This document shows positions 1 to 9,170 of a stretch of 64,000 bases of DNA, one piece after another. The position numbers were made by a program, and so were the translations under genes. The stretch lies in the NCBI RefSeq assembly GCF_032056465.1, contig NZ_DAMBCL010000002.1; one strand, written 5' to 3'. The notes beneath the pieces are model-generated. The model was not told where the DNA came from. It saw only the letters and a program-made list of their open reading frames with translations, and did no database searches. This DNA is from Mobilicoccus sp032056465 (GTDB lineage: Bacteria > Actinomycetota > Actinomycetes > Actinomycetales > Dermatophilaceae). Positions within the stretch are counted from its first letter, which is position 1; each line of letters opens with the position of its first letter.

Positions 1-4
1 CCGC

Positions 5-1081
5 GTGACCGGCGCACTGACCTGGGAGGGGGAGTACGCCCCCCGCGATCATTCGACCCGGCTGCACGTCGAACCGGGGCGCATCCTCGCCCTCGTCGGC
101 CCGAACGGCGCGGGCAAGAGCACGACCCTCGACCTCCTCACCGGTCTGCTGCGGCCGACCCGGGGGCGGCTGGACCTCGGCGGTGACGTCCTCTGCGACA
201 CCGCTCGGGGCATCGACGTGCCCACCCACCGGCGGCGTGTCGCCCTCCTCGGGCAGGACCCGTTGCTCTTCCCCCACCTCGACGTCCTCGCCAACATCGC
301 GTTCGGACCCCGCAGCCAGGGGGTCCCCGGCCGTGAGGCGCGGACGCACGCACGAGGGTGGGCCGAGCGGGTCGATGTCGCGGAGTTGCTGCGTCGGCGG
401 CCGGCGCAGCTCTCCGGAGGGCAGGCGGCGAGGGTGGCCCTCGCCCGCGCCCTCGCCGGTGCACCGCGTGCCGTCCTGCTCGACGAGCCCTTCGCCGCGC
501 TCGACGTCGATGTCGCACCCGCGATGCGGCGCATCGTCGCCGACGCGCTCGCGGCCTCCGACGTCCCGGCCGTCCTCGTCACCCACGATCTCCTCGACGT
601 CGTCGCCCTCGCCGACGAGGTCGCCGTCGTCGAGAACGGCCGGATCGTGGAATCCGGCGCGACGGTCGAGGTCCTCCGCGCTCCGGTGAGCGCCTTCGCA
701 GCGGCCCTCGCCGGCGTCGACCACGCGCGGGGCACCGTCCGGGAGGACGGCATCCTCCGGACCCCGGCGGGACTCCTCGTGCGAGGGATGAGCGAGGAAC
801 CCCTCACGGTCGGGGCCGCGGCGGTCGCCGTGTGGTCGCCCGCGGCGGTCGCGCTGTACGCGAGCGTCCCGTCCGGGAGTCCGCGCAACGTGTGGCCGGG
901 CGTCGTCCGCGACCTCGCCGATCGCGGCGGTGTCGTCAGGGTGCGGGTCGCCCTCGACCGGGAGACGACCATCGCCGCCGACCTCAGTCCCGCCGCCGTC
1001 GCCGACCTCGTCCTCGCCCCGGGGTCGGCCGTCCAGGCCGTCGTCAAAGCGCAGGAGATCCGCCTTCACGCCGCTCGGTGA
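5..1081 (+). CDS. modC: Molybdate-type ABC transporter ATP-binding protein
   Basis: This is the ATPase of an ABC importer, probably for molybdate, which supplies the molybdopterin cofactor of the formate dehydrogenase encoded at 18-21.6 kb. Visible motifs are Walker A GPNGAGKST (residues 32-40), the Q-loop at Q84, signature LSGGQ (136-140) and Walker B LLLDEP around 158-162. The part after about residue 235 fits a TOBE/Mop-like ligand-sensing domain, as in ModC. The start is GTG at position 5. The bases GTGA at 5-8 suggest a 4-bp overlap with an upstream permease gene outside the window. Sulfate or other oxyanion specificity cannot be excluded; molybdate is inferred from context. Confidence 0.8.
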   Translation: MTGALTWEGEYAPRDHSTRLHVEPGRILALVGPNGAGKSTTLDLLTGLLRPTRGRLDLGGDVLCDTARGIDVPTHRRRVALLGQDPLLFPHLDVLANIAFGPRSQGVPGREARTHARGWAERVDVAELLRRRPAQLSGGQAARVALARALAGAPRAVLLDEPFAALDVDVAPAMRRIVADALAASDVPAVLVTHDLLDVVALADEVAVVENGRIVESGATVEVLRAPVSAFAAALAGVDHARGTVREDGILRTPAGLLVRGMSEEPLTVGAAAVAVWSPAAVALYASVPSGSPRNVWPGVVRDLADRGGVVRVRVALDRETTIAADLSPAAVADLVLAPGSAVQAVVKAQEIRLHAAR

Positions 1082-1375
1082 CCACCCCGCGCCTCGACTG
1101 GGCCGACGGCCCGCGTCCACGCCGCGAATGCGGACGCCGCGCTCACGGGGTCGGGGACACGTCGACAGGATCGTGGCCACCTGCGGGAGAGACGGGGCCG
1201 TTCTCATGGTCATCGACACGCTCGAACGCCGCGACGACCTGATCCACCTCGGGTGCGCGGTTCCGAGGACGACGATCACGAGGTTCGGTGGGGTGCCCGG
1301 AACGCCGGACTACCACCAGACGGCCCTCTCCGACCCCTGATCGGACCGGTGAGCCACGGATCCGATCGAGGCTCC
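1082..1375. other. Intergenic gap between convergent modC and selB
   Basis: About 290 bases separate the 3' ends of modC and selB. I see no convincing gene, RNA or strong terminator hairpin. Short open frames here have no ribosome site or recognisable product. Confidence 0.5.
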
Positions 1376-3181
1376 TCAGCGCACCACCTCGCGGTGACCG
1401 GCGTCGAGGCGCCTGGTCCAGCCCTTCTCGTCGAGGTGTTCGAGGAGGGGGATCGCGACGCGGCGCGTGGTCCCGAGGGCCGCGCGGGCCTCGCTCGTCG
1501 TGAACGGTTGGGGGAGCCCAGCAAGGATGCGCATGGCCTTGGCGGGGGCGATGGGCTGAAGGAGGATCCCGTCCCGCAGGCGCAGGAGGCGCCCGGCGCG
1601 GACAGCCGCACCGATCTCCCGCGGACCCAGCCGGGCAGCGTCGAGATCGGGTTGCTCGGGCGCGGCGAAGGGGCGCTCTTCGAGTCGCGCCTCGATCGCT
1701 GCGAGGCCCGCCTCCGCCGCCCCCAGGCTGGCGGTGAGCCCCGGTTCGTGGACCCGGCCGCCCTCGTGGAGGAGACCCGCGGAGCGGGCGAGGGGGGCGA
1801 CGAGGTCGAGTCGGGGGATGCCGGCGGCGGTGCGGGCCGCCTCGGCCGCCATCCATGGCTCGAGGGGGTGCGTGCGAGCGTGGTCGGCGGTGACGTCGCG
1901 GAGGGCCTGCTGCCACCGTGCCCACACCCGGCTGTCGACGAGAAGGTCGGAGTGCCGGACGATCCCGTGGGGCGGATGGTCGAGCTCGTCGTCGCCGACC
2001 CCGAGGCGCCGGGCCTCGGCGGCACCGAGATGTCCGCGGGCCACGACCTCCGTCGCGAGGTCCACCCCTGCCGTGCGCGCGGCCAACTCCTCGGCCCGTC
2101 GGGCCCCCGCTCCTCGACGTCGCAGCTCGGGAGGGTCGACGTCGAGGACCAGGGCCCCCGCGACCCGGCCGGTGCCGGGATCGCGCAGGATCGCCCGGTC
2201 GCCGCTCGCGAGTGGAAGGGGCTCCTCGACGGTGAGCCGCGCGCCGTCGCTCCCGAGCGGTCGCACCCGCGCCTCGAGCGCGGCGGTGCCGATGTGGAGC
2301 ATGAGGCGCTCGGGGAGCTCGGCGACGGTGCGGCTACCGGAGGGGAGGGTCAACCGGGCGTCGAGGACCGACGTCGTGGGCCACGCTCCCGGGGTGAGCA
2401 GGGCCTGGCCACGATGGAGCTCCTCGGTGCCGACCCCGCGCAGGTTGACGGCGACCCGCGCTGTTCCCGAGACGGATTCGCGGGGCTGCTCCAACGATTG
2501 GAGGCTGCGCACGCCGACCCTCCGTCCGGAGAGCTCCAGGGTGTCGCCGACGTGGATCGTGCCCGCGGGCAGCGTCCCGGTGACGACGGTCCCCGCCCCG
2601 GTGATCGTGAAGGACCGGTCGATCCACAGACGCACCCGGGCCTCGGGATCGGGGCGGGGGAGCCCGGCCACGAGGTCGTCCAGCGCGCCGCGCAGTGCGT
2701 CCATCCCGGCCCCCGTGCGCGCGGACACCGCCACCGACCTCATGGGGGTGATCCCGGCGTCGGCGAGTTCGGCGGTGGCGCGCCGCGTCGCCGGGCCGGG
2801 GTCGGCGAGGTCGGCACGGGTGATCGCGAGGAGGACGTGCTCGACCCCCAGTGCGGCGGCGGCGGCGAGATGCTCGGCACTCTGCGGTTTCCACGACTCG
2901 TCGGCGGCGACGACGAACATCACCGCGGGCACCGGTCCCAGCCCCGCGAGCATGTTGCCGATGAACCGACGGTGGCCGGGCACGTCGACGAACGCGACCG
3001 TGCACCCGCTCGGCAGGGTCGTCCAGGCGTAGCCGAGGTCGATGGTGAGGGCCCGGCGCTTCTCCTCCTCCCAGCGGTCAGGCTCCATCCCGGTGAGCGC
3101 GCGGACGAGGGTCGACTTGCCGTGATCGACATGACCGGCCGTCGCGACCACCGACATCGACGTCAACGGTGCGGTCGTCAT
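1376..3181 (-). CDS. selB: Selenocysteine-specific elongation factor SelB
   Basis: SelB is a GTPase that carries selenocysteyl-tRNA to the ribosome and binds the SECIS hairpin next to a UGA codon. The 601-residue product shows G1 GHVDHGKST (residues 16-24), G3 DVPGHRRF, and TRAD in the place of the G4 NKxD. EF-Tu-like beta-barrel domains follow, and a C-terminal half of about 250 residues matches the tandem winged-helix region that reads SECIS RNA. ATG at 3181 was chosen because GGAGG lies about 7 nt upstream; an ATG eight codons later is possible. It lies 115 bp downstream of selA on the same strand, so the two are probably co-transcribed. Confidence 0.93.
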   Translation of the reverse strand: MTTAPLTSMSVVATAGHVDHGKSTLVRALTGMEPDRWEEEKRRALTIDLGYAWTTLPSGCTVAFVDVPGHRRFIGNMLAGLGPVPAVMFVVAADESWKPQSAEHLAAAAALGVEHVLLAITRADLADPGPATRRATAELADAGITPMRSVAVSARTGAGMDALRGALDDLVAGLPRPDPEARVRLWIDRSFTITGAGTVVTGTLPAGTIHVGDTLELSGRRVGVRSLQSLEQPRESVSGTARVAVNLRGVGTEELHRGQALLTPGAWPTTSVLDARLTLPSGSRTVAELPERLMLHIGTAALEARVRPLGSDGARLTVEEPLPLASGDRAILRDPGTGRVAGALVLDVDPPELRRRGAGARRAEELAARTAGVDLATEVVARGHLGAAEARRLGVGDDELDHPPHGIVRHSDLLVDSRVWARWQQALRDVTADHARTHPLEPWMAAEAARTAAGIPRLDLVAPLARSAGLLHEGGRVHEPGLTASLGAAEAGLAAIEARLEERPFAAPEQPDLDAARLGPREIGAAVRAGRLLRLRDGILLQPIAPAKAMRILAGLPQPFTTSEARAALGTTRRVAIPLLEHLDEKGWTRRLDAGHREVVR

Positions 3182-3296
3182 CGGGGGCCTCCGGGGGGAT
3201 CGTCGCGGTATGCCCTGCTCACGGTCTCGGCGGGCGGAGGGTTGATGAGCACCGTAGGCCTCGAACGGAGGTGCCGGGGCCCGAAGGCGTCGGTCA

Positions 3297-4637
3297 CTAC
3301 GGCAGGACGTCGTCGTGGGCGACGCGGCGGAGGGCGTCGAGGAGGCGCTGTTCGTCGCCGGGGTCGACGGCGCGCAGGTCGACCAGGCACGCCCCTCCGG
3401 TGACGTGGGTGACGACCCCGTGGGCGCGCAGGGCGGCTCCCCAGTCGTCCGGGAGGGCGATCGCCACACTCGGGAGCACGACGCCCGGAGCGCCGCCACC
3501 GCCGACCGCGGCGTCATGCGGGACGACCGAGGTCTCGATGCCGTCGTCCCGCAGCGCCTCGGCGAAGGTCTCGGTGCGGTGCCGCAACTCGGCGAGGTCC
3601 GCGCGCAGGGCGCGGGTCGTCGGTGTGGGGCCGCCGCGCAGGGTCGCCTCGAGGGCGGCGAGGGTGAGCTTGTCGACCCGGAGCGCGCGGGCGAGGGGCG
3701 ATCGGCGCATCGTCTCGACGAGATCGGTCCGCCCGAGGACGAGGCCTGCCTGCGGTCCGCCGAGGAGCTTGTCACCGCTCGCCGTGACGAGGTCCGCGCC
3801 GGCGGCGAGGGCGCTCGTGGCGTCCGGCTCGTCGGGCAGCAGGGGTTCGTGGCGCAGGAGGCCGCTGCCGATGTCGGCGAGCAGGGGGACGTCGAGGCCG
3901 CGCTCCCGGAGGCCCCCCAGCAGCGAGGCGAGCTCTCCGACGTCGACGCCGTGCGTGAACCCCCGGACGACGAAGTTGCTCGGGTGGACCTTGAGGACGA
4001 GGCCGGTCCGGGTGGTGATCGCACTCGAATAATCCCGGGCCCACGTGCGATTCGTGGTCCCGACCTCGACGATGGTCGCGCCGGTCGACTCGAGGAGTTC
4101 GTGGAGCCGGAAGTTGTCGCCGATCTCGACGATCTCCCCGCGGCTCATCACGACCTCGGGGCGCCCGCGCGCCACTCCGAGCGCCGTCGTCGCGAGCACG
4201 AGCGCCGCGGCGCCGTTGTTCACCGCGAGGGCGTCCTCGGCGGACGGCACGGCCTCCCGGAGGGCGGAGAGCGTCCCCCGCCCGCGGCGCGCTCTGGCTC
4301 CGCTCTCGAGGTCGAACTCGACGTCGACGTGGCCGGACGCGGTGATGAGCGCCTCCCTGGCCGCCGACGACAGGGCGGCACGGCCGATGTTCGTGTGGAG
4401 CACGACCCCCGTCGCGTTGAGCAGGGGGCGCAACGACGTGGGGCGTCGGCCCGCGAGGGTGGAGCGCGTGGCGGTCTCGACGTCCTCCGGTGCGATCTCG
4501 GCCGTTCGCGCTCGGGCCTGCGCGTCCGTGACGGCCGCCTTGACCGCCTCGACGCCGTGGCGGGGGACGAGGTCGGCGAGCGCGGCCATCAGGGCGTCGG
4601 TGCGGGGGATGCGACGCCGTGGATCGTCCTGCGTCAT
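3297..4637 (-). CDS. selA: L-seryl-tRNA(Sec) selenium transferase
   Basis: SelA is a PLP enzyme that converts seryl-tRNA(Sec) to selenocysteyl-tRNA(Sec) using selenophosphate from SelD. The 446-residue product has the expected length. It carries the N-terminal tRNA-binding segment ending in LLNATGVVLHTNIGRA and the PLP lysine in ASGDKLLGGPQAG (K290). ATG at 4637 follows an AGGAGG-like site in the short divergent region shared with the DUF402 gene. It sits just upstream of selB, the classical selAB order. Confidence 0.95.
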   Translation of the reverse strand: MTQDDPRRRIPRTDALMAALADLVPRHGVEAVKAAVTDAQARARTAEIAPEDVETATRSTLAGRRPTSLRPLLNATGVVLHTNIGRAALSSAAREALITASGHVDVEFDLESGARARRGRGTLSALREAVPSAEDALAVNNGAAALVLATTALGVARGRPEVVMSRGEIVEIGDNFRLHELLESTGATIVEVGTTNRTWARDYSSAITTRTGLVLKVHPSNFVVRGFTHGVDVGELASLLGGLRERGLDVPLLADIGSGLLRHEPLLPDEPDATSALAAGADLVTASGDKLLGGPQAGLVLGRTDLVETMRRSPLARALRVDKLTLAALEATLRGGPTPTTRALRADLAELRHRTETFAEALRDDGIETSVVPHDAAVGGGGAPGVVLPSVAIALPDDWGAALRAHGVVTHVTGGACLVDLRAVDPGDEQRLLDALRRVAHDDVLP

Positions 4638-4765
4638 CGGTCCTCCTGCGTGCTCTGGCCGCCGCCCGCGAGGCGGATGCGGCGAGAGTATCGGCTCGAC
4701 CTGCGCGTCTCACCCCCGACGGGCCGTCGCGGCCGGTCATGATGGGGCGAAGGAGAGGAGGAGAC

Positions 4766-6685
4766 ATGACCGCAGGAGGCCTGTCACCCGCGGAACTCCC
4801 GTTCGGCGCCCGCGTGCACGCCGTGTTCACCAAGTACGACGGCACGCCTCATTGGGAGTACGACCTCGTCGTCGTCGGCGTCGACGAACACGGGGTGTGG
4901 GTCGGTGGCGCCCCCGGGGGGCACATCGCGCGGCCCGGTCTCGAGTTCGTCTCCGACGCCCACTGGGTCACCCTCTACCCGCACGACGGCTGGTGGGTCG
5001 CGACGTTCAACGACTCCGCAGGGACCTTCTCCTCCCGCATCTACGTCGACGTGACGACGCAGAGCACGTGGTGGCACCGCCCCGACGGCGTCCTCAGCGT
5101 CTCCGCCGTCGACCTCGACCTCGACGTCATCCGGCGCTTCACCGGCGAGTTGCTCATCGACGACGAGGACGAGTTCGAGCAGCACCGTGACGAGATGGGC
5201 TATCCCGACTCCCTCGTCGACGGCGCCCGACAGGCCGCGGACCGGCTCGTCGACCGGATGGGTCGTCGCGCCGAGCCCTTCGAGGACGTCGCCGAGGGGT
5301 GGCTCACGGTGTGCCGTGAGTACCTCGTGAGCGACGAGCGGGGCCGCGCCGTCCTCGGGACGGACCCGGCCGGGACCGGGCCGATCCGGACGCCCTCGCC
5401 GTCTCCGCCGCCCTCGCCGTCTCCGCCGCCCTCGCCGTCTTCGCTGTTCTCGGCGTCCTCTCCCGACCTCTCCGCGCCGCTGGACGCCGGTGCGGCGGGC
5501 GTCGAGAGAAGTCACGACCGGGACGACGACCACGGGCCCGACTTCCTCTTCGAGGACAGCCGATTCCACGACCCGCGGTTCCGGGACGCGCCGGGAGCGC
5601 AGACCTCGGGGCACGCGCCGGCTGAGGCAGATCTCGGGGGAGCGCACCGCGTCGGGCTGGGTGAGCGGGACGAGGCCGGGGGAAACGCGAACGACCGGGA
5701 CGACGACGGCCGGGACGGTGGCCGACTCCTCGACGCAGGGCTCGAGGACGCCGGTGACGACGCCGGTGCCGAGGTCGCGTTCGATGACGAGGACGACCTC
5801 GTGACGCCGGGACTCGACGCCGAATCCGCGCAGGTCGCGCCGCAAGCGTCGTCGTCGCCAGGCCCTGCGCGAGGGGGGTCCGGCGAGGAGGACCTGCTCG
5901 CCGTGTGGTCCGACGAGCTCGGCGACCAGCCCCTCATCGACGGCGCGGCCGAGGGGGACGACGGGCCGGTCATCGAGGTCGAGTACCACGCCGAGCGCAC
6001 GGCCCCCGCGGAGGCACGCCGCGGCGAGGCCGGTGGCCGGGGCCACCACGACGACGGTGTCGTTCGAGGCGACGACATGACCCGAGACGTCGATGTCGCC
6101 CGTGACCTCGAGGATGCCGACGACATCGACACGAGCCCGGTCGACCCGGCCGAGGTCGCCGGGGTGCTGCTCACGACGGAGTCCGGACGCACCGCTCCGC
6201 TGTGGTTCGACGGGCACGAGGTGGAACCCGAGGAGCTCGACCTCTCACCGGAACTCAGCGACCATCTGCGCGACTGGGCGGACCGGTGGAACCGGGACTT
6301 CGACCCCGTCCGTGGGTGGCACCCGCGCGCCGTCATCGCCGACTACGAGGCGCTCGGACGGTGGCTCGGGCGCCGGGTCAAGGACGAGGTCGGCGGCCTG
6401 GCGGTCACCGTGCAGCTCGCGCATCTGGGGCGTTCCAGCCTCGAGACCGTCCCGCCCGCGCCCGACCGCGAACCCGCGGCGGTCGCCCTCGAGCCCGACG
6501 CCCCCGGTGACCTGCCGGTGCGGGGCGACGTCGTCACCGAGACCGGCACCGTCGGGTGCTTCAGCTCCGAGGTCAACGAACGACTGCGCCAGTGGCGGGA
6601 GTTCGGAGGGCGCGACGCGGAGGAGGCCGCCCGACTCCGCGCGCTCATGGCCGCCGAGCTCGGATCCGACTACGCCGTCGCCTGA
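4766..6685 (+). CDS. DUF402-domain fusion protein with long acidic linker
   Basis: The product has 639 residues. Residues 1 to about 190 resemble DUF402, a small beta-barrel family found in some nucleotide phosphatases and RNA-related proteins. A low-complexity region follows: Ser-Pro repeats near residues 210-230, then roughly 280 residues rich in Asp, Glu and Gly that look disordered. A compact C-terminal region (about 485-639) contains TTESGRTAPLWFDGHE and a helical WADRWNRDFDP segment; I do not recognise it as a named family. ATG 4766 is preceded by AGGAGAGGAG. The gene is divergent from selA. Most DUF402 proteins are about 180-220 residues, so the length is odd. Function is unknown. Confidence 0.65.
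   Translation: MTAGGLSPAELPFGARVHAVFTKYDGTPHWEYDLVVVGVDEHGVWVGGAPGGHIARPGLEFVSDAHWVTLYPHDGWWVATFNDSAGTFSSRIYVDVTTQSTWWHRPDGVLSVSAVDLDLDVIRRFTGELLIDDEDEFEQHRDEMGYPDSLVDGARQAADRLVDRMGRRAEPFEDVAEGWLTVCREYLVSDERGRAVLGTDPAGTGPIRTPSPSPPPSPSPPPSPSSLFSASSPDLSAPLDAGAAGVERSHDRDDDHGPDFLFEDSRFHDPRFRDAPGAQTSGHAPAEADLGGAHRVGLGERDEAGGNANDRDDDGRDGGRLLDAGLEDAGDDAGAEVAFDDEDDLVTPGLDAESAQVAPQASSSPGPARGGSGEEDLLAVWSDELGDQPLIDGAAEGDDGPVIEVEYHAERTAPAEARRGEAGGRGHHDDGVVRGDDMTRDVDVARDLEDADDIDTSPVDPAEVAGVLLTTESGRTAPLWFDGHEVEPEELDLSPELSDHLRDWADRWNRDFDPVRGWHPRAVIADYEALGRWLGRRVKDEVGGLAVTVQLAHLGRSSLETVPPAPDREPAAVALEPDAPGDLPVRGDVVTETGTVGCFSSEVNERLRQWREFGGRDAEEAARLRALMAAELGSDYAVA
5393..5446 (+). repeat. 18-bp in-frame tandem repeat, three copies
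   Basis: Units begin at 5393, 5411 and 5429 with the core CCCTCGCCGTCTCCGCCG. The third copy differs at two bases. It encodes the Ser-Pro-rich hinge of the DUF402 fusion and could vary in copy number between strains. Confidence 0.8.
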
Positions 6686-7089
6686 GGAGCGAACGCACCT
6701 CGTCCGGTGGCATCCGGTACGTCCTCCGGCCGGGACCGGGACGAGGTGATCGAGCCGGTGTCCCCGCGCGCTCCCCGCCAAGGTGGGAGTCCATGAGCGA
6801 AGACGGTGGCGTTCCATCGACCCGGGAGGACGGACCGGCCGCCGTCCGCCACCCCCGAGCGCCGTGCCCGCCACCCCATCGGTCGCGGATCCGTCCTTCT
6901 CCTCCTCCGACGAGGTCGAGGACGCCTTCTCACCACCGACGTCTCGTCCCGACTCCGGCGCCCGCCCCGTCCCGGAGCAGTGCACCTGCGGCGACGTGGG
7001 CGGCGTCGGTGGCCGGCACGCGCCGGACGCGCCGCACGCGCCGACGTGACGGCTCACCGTGCACGACCGCCGTCCCTGATCGGGGGTCG
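6686..7089. other. 404-bp gap between convergent DUF402 and lacI-type genes
   Basis: This non-coding stretch lies between two 3' ends. It has dense CGCCG runs near 6990-7050 but no clean hairpin, RNA or ribosome-site-backed reading frame that I can support. Confidence 0.5.
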
Positions 7090-8193
7090 CTACGCAGGTG
7101 AGGACGGTAGGGGTCCGGTGCTCGCGCGGACGACGAGGCGGGCCGGGACGAGGCGGGTCAGTGCGTCCGTCGCGGCGCGCGGCGCCCCGCCGTCGCGCTC
7201 GGCGTGCGTGGCGTCGTCGCCCGCCATGTCGTCGGCGTCCGAAGGGTCGCCGGACGGCGCCAGACGATGCAGCAGGACGCGGACCAGCCCGGAGCCGATG
7301 GCGGCGAAGTCCTGATGAACGGTCGTCAGTGGCGGCCAGAGGTGGTCGGCGAGGACGTCGTCGAATCCGACGACCGAGACGTCTCGCGGGATCTGCCGTC
7401 CTGCCTCGTGCAAGGCGTGCATCACTCCGGCCGCCATCTCGTCGTTCGCGGCGAGGACGGCCGTGACCTCGGGGTCGGCGGCGAGGAGCTGCCCGATCGC
7501 GTACCCGGAGCCGGGGGTCCAGTCGCCGTGCCGCACGTCGGGCGTAGGGCGTCCGCGCCGCGCGAGGGTGGCCCGCCACGCCTGCTCGCGCTCGCGCGCC
7601 TGGAGCGAATGGGCCGGTCCTCCGACGAGGTGGACGGTGCCGTGGCCGAGGTCGAGGAGGTGTTCGACGGCCGCCTGCACTCCGCCCCGCTGATCGCACC
7701 CGACGGCGGGATGGGTGAGGGAGCGTGAGTCGGCGACGACCACGGGCAGGCGCCCCGGGATCTGGAGCCGGTCGACGTCGGCGGTCTCGAGGCCGAGCAC
7801 GACCACCCCCGCCGTGCTCGCGAGCCGCTGCAATGCGGCGTCGAGGTGTTCGAGGCTGCCGTCGGGCGCGTCGACGAGGGTCGTCGCGTACCCGTGTTCG
7901 TGGGCGGTGGTGACGACGGCGTCGACGATGTGCGCCTCCCCGGTGCGGGCGAGGTGGTGGACGACGACACCGATGACGTTCGACCGTCCCGAGCGGAGCA
8001 TGCGGGCGGCGGTGTTCGGGGTGTACCCGAGCTTCGCCATCGCGGCGCGCACCCGCGCGCGCGTCTCGGGGCGCACGTTGGGGGCGTCGGCGGCGACGCG
8101 CGACACCGTCTGCGGTGAGACCCCGGCGAGGGCGGCGACGTCACGGGCGGTCGCGCGGGATTCCCAGACCACGCCACCGCGCCCGGCGCTCAT
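7090..8193 (-). CDS. LacI-family transcriptional regulator (likely GalR-type)
   Basis: The 367-residue product has an N-terminal LacI helix-turn-helix (ATARDVAALAGVSPQTVSRV, residues about 14-33), the hinge region NTAARMLRSGRSNVIGVV, and a periplasmic-binding-protein-like effector domain. A 40-residue loop rich in Asp and Ala near the C-terminus is atypical. ATG 8193 overlaps the galM stop codon as ATGA, making it the third gene of galK-galM-lacI. It probably represses this operon and the divergent symporter in response to galactose or a related sugar; the two operator-like sites at 10512 and 10643 fit this. The effector sugar is inferred. Confidence 0.85.
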   Translation of the reverse strand: MSAGRGGVVWESRATARDVAALAGVSPQTVSRVAADAPNVRPETRARVRAAMAKLGYTPNTAARMLRSGRSNVIGVVVHHLARTGEAHIVDAVVTTAHEHGYATTLVDAPDGSLEHLDAALQRLASTAGVVVLGLETADVDRLQIPGRLPVVVADSRSLTHPAVGCDQRGGVQAAVEHLLDLGHGTVHLVGGPAHSLQAREREQAWRATLARRGRPTPDVRHGDWTPGSGYAIGQLLAADPEVTAVLAANDEMAAGVMHALHEAGRQIPRDVSVVGFDDVLADHLWPPLTTVHQDFAAIGSGLVRVLLHRLAPSGDPSDADDMAGDDATHAERDGGAPRAATDALTRLVPARLVVRASTGPLPSSPA

Positions 8194-9170
8194 CCGCGCT
8201 CCGGCGGGGGGAGGAGGGTGAGCTCGAAGCGGCAGGTGTGCGCGTCCCCGGGGGCCAGGACGACGAGCTCGTCACCGGTGCGGAACGCGTCGGCGCCGCA
8301 CGTCATCGGTTCGGCGGCCAGGCCGCTGCGCTCGTACGCGGCCGGGATGCCGTCACCGGTGAACACCTGCCAGCGCGTGAACCCCTCGAGCGCGCGCACC
8401 GAGGCGGTGACGCCGTCGGGGTCGGTGAGATGGATGCCCGGACGGTCGCCGCCGGCGATGACGTAGGCGTCGTCGAGCTCGAGGCCGCGCAGGCTCCGCG
8501 GGGTCCGCAGGTCGACCCCGGCGGGAATCTCGGCGGTCGTCTCGACCGGGAGGAGACGGTCGTCGGCGCGCACCCACCCGGCGGCGTCCACCCGTGCCTT
8601 GCACGCGTCGAGCGGGTGCCGTCCGGGGGAGAGCCACGGATGGAACCCCGCTCCGTACGGCGCGTCGTTGTCGCCGAGGTTCTCCGTCACCAGGGACACC
8701 GTGAGGCGGTCGGCCCCGAGGGCGTACCGCACGCGGTGCCGCAGCGGATGGGGATATCCGTCCCGCGGGACGAGGTCGAGGCCCAACTCGACCTCGTCGA
8801 CCTCGTGCCGGAGGAGCTGCCAACGGGTGTGTCGCACGAGGCCGTGGATCGCATTGTGGCGGTCGGGTTCGGACAGGTCGAGTTGACGGGTGCGGCCGTC
8901 CCACTCGTACCGGCCGTCGCCGACGCGGTTGGGCCAGGGAACGAGGACAGCGCCGTGGACGGCAGGAGGCCGCTCGTCCTCCCCGAACGGGACGACGACG
9001 TCGCGCTCACCGATCCTGAACGAGCGCAGCGCGGCTCCGACCTCGGTGACGACGGCGACAGCCTCGCCCGCGGTGAGGGGGTACTGCGCCCCCGTGGGGG
9101 AGGGGGACGTGGATCGCCGCGGCGCCGGCGTGGGAACGGCTGCAGATCCGTCGCGGCCGGTGGTGCTCAC
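8190..9170 (-). CDS. galM: Aldose 1-epimerase (galactose mutarotase)
   Basis: It interconverts the alpha and beta anomers of galactose or related sugars, feeding GalK. The 326-residue product has NRVGDGRYEWDG, the catalytic-type histidines in HNAIHGLVRH and GAGFHPWL, and a late acidic segment, all usual for the family. GTG at 9170 overlaps the galK stop codon as GTGA, a sign of translational coupling, and its own stop overlaps the lacI start. A long open frame extends upstream on this strand through galK and beyond, but homology begins only near residue 25 of this model. Confidence 0.85.
   Translation of the reverse strand: MSTTGRDGSAAVPTPAPRRSTSPSPTGAQYPLTAGEAVAVVTEVGAALRSFRIGERDVVVPFGEDERPPAVHGAVLVPWPNRVGDGRYEWDGRTRQLDLSEPDRHNAIHGLVRHTRWQLLRHEVDEVELGLDLVPRDGYPHPLRHRVRYALGADRLTVSLVTENLGDNDAPYGAGFHPWLSPGRHPLDACKARVDAAGWVRADDRLLPVETTAEIPAGVDLRTPRSLRGLELDDAYVIAGGDRPGIHLTDPDGVTASVRALEGFTRWQVFTGDGIPAAYERSGLAAEPMTCGADAFRTGDELVVLAPGDAHTCRFELTLLPPPERG

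Noticed and set aside
1253..3403. Long plus-strand frame opposite selB
   Set aside because: It is a high-G+C mirror of selB, is Gly/Asp/Arg-rich and low-complexity, and has no homology or ribosome site.
4784..6217. Minus-strand frame opposite the DUF402 gene
   Set aside because: Val/Gly/Arg-rich antisense product of a biased gene; no start site.
7093..7104. CGCAGGTGAGGA at the end of the lacI-type gene as a fourth repeat copy
   Set aside because: Only 12 bases of one arm match; there is no core or second arm, so chance is likely. The same holds for the 10-base match at 26519.
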